From: an uncultured cyanobacterium
GTDB taxonomy: Bacteria > Cyanobacteriota > Cyanobacteriia > PCC-6307 > Cyanobiaceae
DNA: 7,716 bases
Reading direction: 5' to 3'
Assembly: GCA_903862155.1 (NCBI GenBank)
Contig: CAIOXF010000229.1
Coordinates: 1-7,716, forward strand
The notes under the pieces were generated by a model. That model did no database searches and was not told the DNA's origin. It was given only the letters and a program-made list of their open reading frames with translations. Each line of letters starts with the position of its first letter. The stretch's first letter is position 1. Below, piece after piece: positions 1 through 6,544 of this stretch. The position numbers and the translations under genes were made by a program.

Positions 1-228
1 GATGCCGAAAAACTGGAGCACCGCCGTGCCCAGAAAAAAGGCCCCCAGCATGATCAGCAAGCTGGAGAAGGTGGCCACTCGGATCACGTGCCGCACTTGG
101 GATCGCGGCACCCCCTGGCTCAGGGTGAGGAACGGCCCCATTGCGGGGAAGTTGTTGGCCACCGCAAACAGCCCCAGCAGGTAGTGCTGGAAGGTATTGG
201 GGATCAGGAGCTCGTGGTTGATGGCCAT
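1..228 (-). CDS. MarC family integral membrane protein, N-terminal part (cut by window edge)
   Basis: The 76 visible residues start at an ATG (226-228) and run open to base 1, so the C-terminal part lies outside the window. They show a first hydrophobic helix at about residues 15-36 containing FAVANNFPAMGPFLTL, a basic loop (PRSQVRHVIR, 41-50) and a second helix at about 54-74 ending in LQFFGI. This matches the start of MarC/YchE (UPF0056) proteins, where an N/P-rich first helix precedes a short K/R loop and a helix ending in 'FGI'. Family members are roughly 200-residue, six-helix inner-membrane proteins of unsettled function; the old link to multidrug resistance is not supported for MarC itself. 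A TGAGG with a 6-base spacer precedes the ATG. The gene follows the PPK2 gene by 22 bases and is probably the distal gene of that operon. The family call is by recalled motif only. Confidence 0.78.
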   Translation of the reverse strand, partial: MAINHELLIPNTFQHYLLGLFAVANNFPAMGPFLTLSQGVPRSQVRHVIRVATFSSLLIMLGAFFLGTAVLQFFGI

Positions 229-250
229 GGGCAGCCTCAGTTGGCCTCCA

Positions 251-1180
251 TCATTCCGCCAGGAGCTGCTGATGGGCAGCGGCCAGGGCTGCCCGGGCCT
301 CGTCGCTCACCTTCGGGTAGGCCAGATCAAGGCTGTCGAGGGTGTCGATCACCGCAGCCGCCACCACCAGGCGAGTGAACCACTTGTTGTCGGCCGGCAC
401 CACATACCAGGGAGCCCCATCGCTGGCGGTGTGGCGGATCATCTGCTCATAGGCCGCCATGTAGTCGTCCCAGTAGGCGCGCTCCTTGATGTCGGCTGCA
501 GAGAACTTCCAGTTCTTGTCGGGATTGTCGAGCCGCTCCAGGAAACGGCGCTTCTGCTCCTGCTTGGAGAGGTGCAGGAAGAATTTGCGCACCACCACCC
601 CGTTGCGGGCCAGGTACTCCTCGTAGTGGCGGATGTCGCGGAAGCGATGTGTCCAGATGTCGTCGCCCATGAGCTTGGGCGGCAGGGTCTGGCGGGCGAG
701 CATCTCGGGATGCACCCGCACCACGAGCGTTTCCTCGTAGTAACTGCGGTTGAAGATGCCGATGCGGCCCCGCTCCGGCAGGCACTGGTTGGCGCGCCAG
801 AGGTAGTCGTGGTCGAGATCCACCGAGGAGGGCGCCTTGAACGAGCTCACCTGGCAGCCCTGGGGGTTCACGCCGCTCATCACGTGCTTGATCGTGCCGT
901 CTTTACCGGCGGCATCCATCGCCTGGAAAATCAGCAGCACCGCCCAGCGGTCCTGGGCATAGAGCTTGTCCTGCAGTTCAGCCAGCAGCTGCACCCCTTC
1001 AGCAAGCACGGCCTGAGACGCTTTCTTATCGCTCTTATCGAGATGGAGGGTGTCGGCCGGATCCACCTGATCGAGGCGGAAATCATCGCCATCGCTGATG
1101 CGAAACGGGGCGCAGAACTTGCGGGAGCGCTTGAGGATGGCGTCCTTATCGAGTGCTGAGGGCAGGGTGTCGTGGGTCAT
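251..1180 (-). CDS. ppk2: Polyphosphate kinase 2 (PPK2 family, class III-like), polyphosphate:AMP/ADP phosphotransferase
   Basis: This 309-residue cytosolic enzyme should transfer phosphate from inorganic polyphosphate to a nucleotide. The P-loop (Walker A) is AMDAAGKDGTIK at 87-98, with K93 as the phosphate-binding lysine. It is followed by the family signature HVMSGVNPQG (99-108) and a Walker B region GIFNRSYYEETLVVRV (141-156). The FNRS-Y-E-E arrangement (N144, E149, E150) resembles class III enzymes, such as that of Meiothermus ruber, which accept both AMP and ADP; class I ADP-specific enzymes usually have FDRSWYNR here. The lid region and the motifs KFFLHLSKQEQ (199-209), RLDNPDKNWKF (216-226) and APWYVVPADNKWF (256-268) are intact. 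Length is normal for the family. The ATG at 1178-1180 lies 8 bases after the stop of the H+-ATPase gene with no clear Shine-Dalgarno, so its translation may depend on the upstream gene. Substrate class is an inference from motifs. Confidence 0.93.
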   Translation of the reverse strand: MTHDTLPSALDKDAILKRSRKFCAPFRISDGDDFRLDQVDPADTLHLDKSDKKASQAVLAEGVQLLAELQDKLYAQDRWAVLLIFQAMDAAGKDGTIKHVMSGVNPQGCQVSSFKAPSSVDLDHDYLWRANQCLPERGRIGIFNRSYYEETLVVRVHPEMLARQTLPPKLMGDDIWTHRFRDIRHYEEYLARNGVVVRKFFLHLSKQEQKRRFLERLDNPDKNWKFSAADIKERAYWDDYMAAYEQMIRHTASDGAPWYVVPADNKWFTRLVVAAAVIDTLDSLDLAYPKVSDEARAALAAAHQQLLAE

Positions 1181-1188
1181 GGCGGCGC

Positions 1189-3654
1189 TCAGGCGGAGAG
1201 GGCGTCGCGCAGCCGGTGCCAGCGGCGCAGGTAATGGGGCCCGTGCATCACGGTGCGATCGGGATCGAGCAGGCGATAGAGCAGCAACTTCACGGCGTCA
1301 AAGATGAAGAACCACACCAGCGCATAGCCCCAGCTGGCGGCGGTCCAGGCCCAACCCACCGGCGCCATCAGCCAGCCGTAGCAACCCATCAGCGTGGAGA
1401 GCAGCACGGAAGCGCCGGTAGCCCAGAGCATCTTTGGAGCCGGCGCGATGCTCCAGAAGGGTCCGCGCACGCGCGTGCAGTAGATGGTCATCATGCCGCC
1501 CACTGCCAGCTGCAGATAGATCAGCGTCTGCACGACATCGAGGGGCAGCGCCATGCGGTGCACAGCGAAGTCGTAGAGCAGGATTGTCTCCACTACACCC
1601 ACCAGGCCCACCACCGTGGACATGATCAACAGCCGCGGCATATCCCACTGCAACGGCGTGGGTGAGGTTTGGGTGTTGTCGTAGGCGATGGTCACCATCG
1701 AGCCATCGTTGATCAACGCCAGGATCACCAGCATGATCACGGTGACGGGATAGTGGTTGAACCACAGAATCGCCAGGGTAGTGAAGATCAGGATCCGAAC
1801 GGTTTCCACCACCCGGTAGAAGCAGTAGCTATCCATCCGCAGGAAGATCTTGCGGCTCAATCGGATCGCATCGATGATCACCGACAGGCCCGGGGTGAGC
1901 AGCACGATGTCGGCCGCCGCCCGCGCCGCATCGGTGGCGCCCGACACGGCAATGCCGCAATCGGCCTCCTTGAGCGCCGGTGCGTCGTTCACACCGTCAC
2001 CCGTCATCGCCACCACATAGCCGCCCTTCTGCAGCGACTCCACGATGTGGAACTTGTCTTCCGGGTACACCTGCCCGAAGCCATCGGCCGCCTCGATCTG
2101 ACGCACGAGCTGCCCCATCTGGCTGGCGGGCGTCTGGCGGAACAGGGCCGCATCCAGCACGTTGTCGTGCAAGCCCAGCTCGCGGCAGGTTTCCCGCGCG
2201 ATCAGCACCTGATCGCCGGTCACCATCTTCAGCGGAACGCCCAGCCCCGCGGCCGCCGCCACCGTGGCCTTGGAATCGGGGCGCGGCGGATCGGAAAGCG
2301 AGAGCACCCCCAGCATCTGCCAGGGGTCATCGCCCACGGCCTGGGCCACGCCGAGGGCCCGGAAGCCGCGGCCGGCCAGCTCCTCCACATGGGATTCCAC
2401 CGGCTGGCGCCAGGGGCCATCGCCTACCAACTGCACAATCGCCTGGGGAGCTCCCTTGCTCACCCGGATGGTCTGGCCGCTGCCATCCAGCACCTTGGCC
2501 TCGGTGCGCTTGCTCACCGGATCGAAGGGGGTGAATGCCTCGCGCCGGCATCCCTGCAGCAGGGATGGATCCTTCACCGCCGCCAGCACGGTCTGATCGA
2601 TCGCATCACCTTCTTCTTCCGTGCTGGCCAGCGCCGCGGCCCGCAGCAGCTGGTCGGCACTCACACCGGGGAGGGTGAAGGGCTCACCCAGGCTCAACTG
2701 GTTGAGGGTGAGCGTGCCGGTCTTGTCGGAGCAGAGCATGTTGACGCTGGCCAGCTCATCAATGGCGGCCAGCCGCGTCACCAGCGCCCCCTTCTTGGCC
2801 AACGCCTGGGCGCCGATCGCCATGGTGACCGCCAGCACCGTGGGCGTGGCCAGCGGAATCGAGGCCACGGTGAGCACCAGGCAGAACTTGATCACCTGGA
2901 TGGCGTTATCGCCCAGGTGAATCCGCACCACCAGGATGATGAACACCAACACGATGTTGATCACAATCAGGTAGTCGGAGAGCTTCACCACCGCCTTCTG
3001 CAGGTGGTCGTTGCTCTCCGCCTCACCCACCAGCTGGGCCGTCTTGCCGAAGAACGTGTTCACGCCGGTGCCGGTGACCACGCCCTCCGCCAGACCCTGC
3101 TTCAGCACAGAGCCGGAATAGAGCACATCCCCGTGGCCGCGCTTCACCGCCAGCGATTCGCCGGTGAGGGCCGATTGATCCACCTGCAGCGGATCGTTGG
3201 TGATCACGGCCATATCGGCGGGGATCACGGAGCCGATCGCCACACGAATGCGATCGCCCGGCACCAGCTGGCTGGCGGGGAGCTTCTGCCAGGTGCCGTC
3301 GCGCTTCACCTGGGTTTCCAGCGCCAGCTTCGCCTTGAGGGCCGCCACCGCATCCCCGGCCGACGACTCCTCCACGTAGGCAATGGCGGTGTTCCCCACC
3401 AGCAGCGCCAGGATGATGGCGAAATCCAGCCAGTCGCCTACCAGGGCGCAGAGGAGGATTGCCGCCTCGATCATCCAGGGCATCGGGCCCCAGAGATAGG
3501 AGAGCAGCATCGCGAGCTTGCTCTTTTTTTTCTCCGGCAGAGCGTTGGGGCCGTAGCGATGGAGGCGCTGGGCGGCCTCGTTGCCTCTTAGGCCCTCGCC
3601 ATCGGTGTTGAGCTGCTGGAGTTGTTGCTCGAGCGTGGGCTGGGGTTCGGCCAT
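1189..3654 (-). CDS. P-type H+-ATPase, P3A (plasma-membrane proton-efflux) family
   Basis: An 821-residue ATP-driven proton exporter of the cytoplasmic membrane. In order: N-terminal cytoplasmic region (1-55); M1-M2 (about 56-95) with GPMPWMIEAA; actuator domain with TGES (164-167); M3-M4 (about 226-280) with SIPLATPTVLAVTMAIG; phosphorylation site DKTGT (D310); nucleotide-binding KGAP (400-403); DPPRPDS (455-461); KMVTGD (476-481); hinge TGDGVNDAP (551-559); M5-M10 (about 611-794). The M4 sequence, DPPR-DS and the ATDAARAAADIVLLTPGLSV stretch (573-592) are typical of plant/fungal-type H+-ATPases and unlike P1B metal or P2 calcium pumps. The proposed plant proton-path residues appear conserved: N88 (AHA2 N106), R620 (R655) and D650 in ALINDGSMVTI (D684). 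Only about 27 residues follow M10, so the plant autoinhibitory tail is absent, as usual in prokaryotes. The start follows the TolC gene by 49 bases without a convincing ribosome site. Metal transport cannot be excluded by sequence alone. Confidence 0.93.
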   Translation of the reverse strand: MAEPQPTLEQQLQQLNTDGEGLRGNEAAQRLHRYGPNALPEKKKSKLAMLLSYLWGPMPWMIEAAILLCALVGDWLDFAIILALLVGNTAIAYVEESSAGDAVAALKAKLALETQVKRDGTWQKLPASQLVPGDRIRVAIGSVIPADMAVITNDPLQVDQSALTGESLAVKRGHGDVLYSGSVLKQGLAEGVVTGTGVNTFFGKTAQLVGEAESNDHLQKAVVKLSDYLIVINIVLVFIILVVRIHLGDNAIQVIKFCLVLTVASIPLATPTVLAVTMAIGAQALAKKGALVTRLAAIDELASVNMLCSDKTGTLTLNQLSLGEPFTLPGVSADQLLRAAALASTEEEGDAIDQTVLAAVKDPSLLQGCRREAFTPFDPVSKRTEAKVLDGSGQTIRVSKGAPQAIVQLVGDGPWRQPVESHVEELAGRGFRALGVAQAVGDDPWQMLGVLSLSDPPRPDSKATVAAAAGLGVPLKMVTGDQVLIARETCRELGLHDNVLDAALFRQTPASQMGQLVRQIEAADGFGQVYPEDKFHIVESLQKGGYVVAMTGDGVNDAPALKEADCGIAVSGATDAARAAADIVLLTPGLSVIIDAIRLSRKIFLRMDSYCFYRVVETVRILIFTTLAILWFNHYPVTVIMLVILALINDGSMVTIAYDNTQTSPTPLQWDMPRLLIMSTVVGLVGVVETILLYDFAVHRMALPLDVVQTLIYLQLAVGGMMTIYCTRVRGPFWSIAPAPKMLWATGASVLLSTLMGCYGWLMAPVGWAWTAASWGYALVWFFIFDAVKLLLYRLLDPDRTVMHGPHYLRRWHRLRDALSA
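3250..3257. repeat. HIP1 palindrome GCGATCGC
   Basis: An exact copy of the 8-base palindrome highly iterated in many cyanobacterial genomes, here inside the H+-ATPase gene. It is useful mainly as a pointer to a cyanobacterial source. Confidence 0.6.
3501..3531 (+). terminator. Terminator-like hairpin plus T run, antisense to the H+-ATPase gene
   Basis: On the plus strand AGAGCA (3501-3506) pairs perfectly with TGCTCT (3519-3524) around a 12-base loop that can close further by two GC pairs. The stem is followed directly by seven more T (3525-3531). This has the form of an intrinsic terminator for plus-strand (antisense) transcription near the 5' end of the ATPase gene. The same bases encode E41-K44 and following residues of the ATPase, so the T run may simply reflect its lysine codons AAA AAA AAG. 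The stem is only 6 bp, so terminator function is uncertain. Confidence 0.3.
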
Positions 3655-3703
3655 CGGCAGGGCGGAGCACCAGTCCCCACGCTGGCCATGGCGCTGGGGA
3701 ATG

Positions 3704-5206
3704 TCAGCGAGCCATGTCGCCTTCGATACCCGTTTCCATGGCCAGTCCGGCGCGGGTGAGGTTCCAGCGGTAGATCGCGGCAGCCAGGGCCGACCGGGCA
3801 GCCTGGAGATCGCGCTGGGCGATCAACACCTCGGTGATCGGCGCAATCGAGGCGCGGTAGCGCAGCTGGGCATCGCGCACCGCCTGCTCCCCGGCCCGCA
3901 CGGCCGCCGCCGCCGCCTGCTGCTGGGTGGCCGAGGCCCCGTGTTCGGCCCAGAACGTCTCCACGCTGTGGGTGATCAGCTGCTCGGCCTGCTGCAACGC
4001 CACTTGCTTGCGGTCGGCCTGGCGCTGGGCCAGGGCCATCGATTGGCGGCTCAAGCCCCCATCAAACAGGGGCTGGCGCAGGGTGAGCAGGGCGCCCCAG
4101 TCGTAGAAGGAGCCATTGGCCGTGGCGTTGAGGCTCTGGCTGGGCAGGGTGGCCGAGCCCACGCCTGACACACCCACGCTCGGGGTGTTCTGCACCACTG
4201 GGGCGGCGAGCTTGTCGCCGCTGTAGCCCGCACCAAGCAGCAGCCCGATCCGGGGCAGCACCAGGGCCCGGGCCGCCTTCACCTGGGCCAGCTGGGCCTG
4301 ACGCTGCTGGGCAATTGCATCCAGCAGGGGCCGATCCTTCAGGGCCGCCTGTATGGAGGCCGACAGATCCAGGGGCCAGGCCGCGCCGGGCACGAGGGGA
4401 TCGGTGGCGGCCACCGCCTGATTGGGCGGAAGATTGAGCGCCCGGGCGAGACCGCTGCGGGCCACGCTGCGCTGGGCTTCCGCTTCCGCCAGGCCTTGTC
4501 GATCGCCCTGATTGAGGGCTTCCGCCTGGAGGGTGTCGATCCGGGCGGCCAGGCCGCGCCTGCGGATCGCCCGGGCATCGCGCAGCAACGCCCCCGAGAG
4601 CTCAATCGCCCGCTGCCACACCGGCACCTGGGCATCGGCGAGCTGGAGGTTGAGATAGGCGCTGGTGATCGCGAAGCGGCTGCGCCGTTGGCTCTCACTC
4701 AGCTCCGCATCCGCTGCCATGCGCGTGGCGACGGCAGCCTGGCGGAGCGGTGCACGGCCGAAATCCACCAGGGCGTAGTTGAGGGCCAGGCCGAGGTTGC
4801 CGAAGGTGTTCTGCAGAACGGCGTAGCCCTGGGCCCCGAGGGTGAGGTTGAGATCCCCGAGGGTGGGCACGTTGCTGATGAAGCCGGTGCTGGTGCCCAC
4901 CTGGGTGTAGGTGCCCAGGCCCACCAGATCGAGCTTGGGCAGGAACTGACTGTTGGTGATGCCCTCCAGGGCGCGGCTCTCCTGCACCGCCAGCCCCGCA
5001 TCCCGCAGGCTCAGCGACGCTTCCGTACCGCGCTCGAGGGCCTGCTGCAGGCTGAGCCGCAACACGGGCCGCTGCACCGCTGGATCAGCTGAAGACTCAG
5101 CAGCCCGGGCGAGGGGGGCCCAAGCGGCCAGCAGCCCGATCGCCAGAGCGCCCCAACGGCAACGGGTGTGGCAGCGGCGAGCGGAGCGGCCCAGAACCCC
5201 TTCCAC
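3704..5206 (-). CDS. TolC-family outer-membrane efflux channel protein
   Basis: A 500-residue exported protein of the OEP/TolC family, which forms trimeric outer-membrane channels continued by a periplasmic helical barrel. It begins with an arginine-rich n-region, a hydrophobic core (about 19-32) and an LARA-A site, suggesting signal-peptidase I cleavage near 35/36; no lipobox is seen. The internal duplication of the family is visible: LPKLDLVGLGTYTQ (89-102) corresponds to LPRIGLLLGAGYS (317-329), and NYALVDFGRAP (143-153) to LRQPLFDGGLSR (376-387). Long Ala/Gln/Arg helices (about 155-255, 388-480) follow each beta part. The C-terminus APITEVLIAQRDLQAARSAL (455-474) is typical. The start is GTG at 5204-5206: an in-frame TGA lies two codons upstream and no other ATG, GTG or TTG precedes the signal peptide. 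It is transcribed away from the adaptor gene across a 40-base gap, so it is the likely outer-membrane partner of that pump. Confidence 0.93.
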   Translation of the reverse strand: MEGVLGRSARRCHTRCRWGALAIGLLAAWAPLARAAESSADPAVQRPVLRLSLQQALERGTEASLSLRDAGLAVQESRALEGITNSQFLPKLDLVGLGTYTQVGTSTGFISNVPTLGDLNLTLGAQGYAVLQNTFGNLGLALNYALVDFGRAPLRQAAVATRMAADAELSESQRRSRFAITSAYLNLQLADAQVPVWQRAIELSGALLRDARAIRRRGLAARIDTLQAEALNQGDRQGLAEAEAQRSVARSGLARALNLPPNQAVAATDPLVPGAAWPLDLSASIQAALKDRPLLDAIAQQRQAQLAQVKAARALVLPRIGLLLGAGYSGDKLAAPVVQNTPSVGVSGVGSATLPSQSLNATANGSFYDWGALLTLRQPLFDGGLSRQSMALAQRQADRKQVALQQAEQLITHSVETFWAEHGASATQQQAAAAAVRAGEQAVRDAQLRYRASIAPITEVLIAQRDLQAARSALAAAIYRWNLTRAGLAMETGIEGDMAR

Positions 5207-5246
5207 AACTCAGTGGGGGGTACCTTAGGGGCCGTTCAGGGACGGC
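5207..5246. promoter_or_regulatory. Divergent intergenic control region between the TolC-like and adaptor genes
   Basis: Only 40 bases separate the two divergent start codons, so promoter elements for either side must overlap each other or extend into the opposite coding sequence. I see no convincing -35/-10 pair. TACCTT (5221-5226, or AAGGTA on the minus strand) is the only AT-richer patch in a G/C-rich setting. The compact arrangement implies that expression of the channel and the pump is linked, but this is inferred from geometry, not from a recognised operator. Confidence 0.4.
5231..5246 (+). promoter_or_regulatory. Small inverted repeat abutting the adaptor start codon
   Basis: GCCGT (5231-5235) and ACGGC (5242-5246) form a perfect 5-bp inverted repeat around the loop TCAGGG, ending directly at the ATG (5247-5249). 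The only Shine-Dalgarno-like bases for this gene (AGGG, 5238-5241) lie in the loop. In the mRNA this would place the ribosome site in a hairpin loop next to the start codon; as DNA it could be a half-site operator. The repeat is short, so chance is possible. Confidence 0.35.
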
Positions 5247-6392
5247 ATGCAAGCTCCGCAGCGGCTGGTCCCGATGGCCCTGGTGAGTGGTCTCACCCTG
5301 ATCTGGGCAGCGTCACCCGGGGTGCCCATGCGGGTGAAGGGTTCCGCGGTGCTGATGGAACCCGGCAGCCGCGCCGGCATCTACGCCCGCAGCTCCGGCC
5401 AGATCCAGGAGCTGCTGCTCAAGCCCGGCAGCCCGGTGCGGAGCGGCCAGGTGGTGGGCACGATCAACCGGGTGGATCAGGCGGCCCCAGGTGCCGGCCG
5501 CATCGGTGCCAACCCCGCAGCCTTGAAGCGCCAGGAGCAGGCGATCGCCCTGCAGAAACAGGCCCTGAGCAGCCAGATCCACACCCTGCGCACCACCAAC
5601 GAACCGGTGCTGGCCCAGCTGAAGGCCCTCGAAGCCCTGCGCCGCGAGGAGGTGATCCCGCGCTACAGCCCCCTCTGGGTGGGAGCCCAGAACCTCTACC
5701 TCTCCAACCTGAGCTCGATCCGCGGGCTGGAGGGTCAGATCGCCGCCCTCGATGCCAACGAAGCTGAGGTGCAGGCCCAGGAAGCCAGCCAGCAGGTGCT
5801 GGCACCCCGCAACGGCACCCTGCTGAGCTGGGCCGTCACCCCCGGTGAAGCCGTGATCCCCGGTCAGCGCATCGCCAGCCTGGGCGACCCCGACGGCAAG
5901 GCCGGCCGCACGGCTCTTGCGGTGTTCACCGAGGCCGATGCCAGCCGCCTGCGCAAGGGGATGGAGATCGAGCTAGCGCCCCAGTTCCAGAGCCGCAACG
6001 ACTATGGCGGCAGCTCCGCCCGCTATGGCCGGATCAAGGGCCGCATCGTGGCTCTCTCCCCCACCAGCCTCGGTTTGCCGGCCCTCACCAGCGTGGTGGG
6101 TGATGCCGAGATGGCCACCAGCCTGGTGGCCCGCAGCCGCGAGGAGGGATTCGGCAGCGGCGGTGATCCCCTGGCCACCGCCGGCGACAAGGTGACCGCC
6201 CCGGTGGTGCTCGCCCAGGTGGAACTCGAAGAAGACTCCACCCCCAGCGGACTGCGCTGGAGCCGCGGCCAGGGCCCCGACTTCCCGCTGAGCACCGGCA
6301 CACCGGCCAGTGCCGATGTGGAGGTGGAGCGCCGCCCGCTGCTGAGTTTCCTCACACCCTTTCTGCGCTGGATCGGAGGTTTGGCCCCATGA
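5247..6392 (+). CDS. HlyD-like periplasmic adaptor, resembling NHLM bacteriocin-system secretion proteins
   Basis: A 381-residue membrane-fusion protein expected to link an inner-membrane transporter to a TolC channel. A single N-terminal hydrophobic segment (about 8-24) anchors it. The first lipoyl-like half is at 42-74 (GIYARSSGQIQELLLKPG, then SGQVVGTI); a helical hairpin rich in Q/A/L/E spans about 92-182; the second lipoyl half is at 184-213 (VLAPRNGTLLSWAVTPGEAV); beta-barrel parts follow. The C-terminal half has features I recognise from the NHLM-type secretion protein family: a KGMEIELAP step (237-245), a region on altering the barrel around RIKGRIVALSP (262-272), VVGDAEMATSL (283-293), DSTPSGLRWSRGQGP (330-344) and a closing ERRPLLSFLTPFLRWIGG (361-378). 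Those adaptors usually accompany peptidase-ABC transporters, but none is visible here; the next genes are a small membrane protein and a FUSC permease. The stop overlaps the next start by 4 bases. Family assignment is by memory of motifs, and no NHLP-leader peptide was found. Confidence 0.85.
   Translation: MQAPQRLVPMALVSGLTLIWAASPGVPMRVKGSAVLMEPGSRAGIYARSSGQIQELLLKPGSPVRSGQVVGTINRVDQAAPGAGRIGANPAALKRQEQAIALQKQALSSQIHTLRTTNEPVLAQLKALEALRREEVIPRYSPLWVGAQNLYLSNLSSIRGLEGQIAALDANEAEVQAQEASQQVLAPRNGTLLSWAVTPGEAVIPGQRIASLGDPDGKAGRTALAVFTEADASRLRKGMEIELAPQFQSRNDYGGSSARYGRIKGRIVALSPTSLGLPALTSVVGDAEMATSLVARSREEGFGSGGDPLATAGDKVTAPVVLAQVELEEDSTPSGLRWSRGQGPDFPLSTGTPASADVEVERRPLLSFLTPFLRWIGGLAP
5541..5548. 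repeat. HIP1 palindrome GCGATCGC
   Basis: A second exact copy, inside the adaptor gene where it encodes part of QAIAL, at the base of the helical hairpin. Confidence 0.6.
6375..6379 (+). promoter_or_regulatory. Ribosome binding site of the 51-residue membrane protein
   Basis: GGAGG at 6375-6379 lies inside the adaptor gene's end, 9 bases before the ATG at 6389. It is the strongest Shine-Dalgarno match in the right-hand operon and is a main reason to accept the short downstream gene as real. Confidence 0.6.
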
Positions 6393-6544
6393 ACGCCTGG
6401 CGCAGCCCCGCCCCCTGGATTGCCCTGGTGCTGCTGGGGATCGTGGTGGTGAGTGAGCCCCCCCGGATCTGGTTCTGGCTGGCGGTGCTGCTGATCGTGC
6501 TGGCGGTGGGCTGGCTCCAAGCGCTGCGCCCTCCCAAGGCTTGA
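6389..6544 (+). CDS. Small two-helix membrane protein of an efflux operon (51 aa)
   Basis: A 51-residue ORF with two predicted membrane helices, WIALVLLGIVVVS (10-22) and IWFWLAVLLIVLAVGWL (27-43). They are joined by a short EPPR turn, with a polar start (MNAWRS) and a basic end (ALRPPKA). The two termini should lie on the same side of the membrane. The ATG overlaps the adaptor stop (ATGA), its TGA overlaps the TTG start of the FUSC gene (TTGA), and a GGAGG lies 9 bases upstream, so it fits exactly between its neighbours. In position it resembles AaeX (DUF1656), the roughly 67-residue protein of AaeXAB pumps, although AaeX is encoded before the adaptor and I see no clear sequence match. I do not recognise a named family. 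A role as a small accessory subunit of the FUSC pump is inferred from context. Confidence 0.75.
   Translation: MNAWRSPAPWIALVLLGIVVVSEPPRIWFWLAVLLIVLAVGWLQALRPPKA

Noticed and set aside
197..1159. A 320-codon plus-strand open frame antisense to the PPK2 gene
   Set aside because: The opposite strand encodes an intact PPK2 with all its motifs; the plus-strand translation shows no family features.
3023..3523. A -1 frameshift product made at the A AAA AAG site of the ATPase
   Set aside because: The -1 frame stays open for about 166 codons, but its translation is Arg/Gly/Pro-rich and without features, and the hairpin starts too close to the slippery site for classic programmed frameshifting.
1669..3591. 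A 640-codon plus-strand open frame antisense to the H+-ATPase gene
   Set aside because: Its translation is rich in His, Gly, Arg and Gln with no domain, and it mirrors the codon pattern of a well-supported P-type ATPase. It is a GC-rich shadow frame.
3655..3703. GCCATGGC palindrome (3685-3692) and CGCTGG direct repeat between the TolC and ATPase genes as a terminator or promoter
   Set aside because: The stem is 4 bp without a loop and no T run follows; no -35/-10 pair was seen, so nothing supports a break in transcription.
5011..5208. Alternative TTG start at 5206-5208 in another frame (MWKGF...)
   Set aside because: That frame lacks the TolC signal peptide and ends after 65 codons; the GTG frame continues into the full TolC protein.
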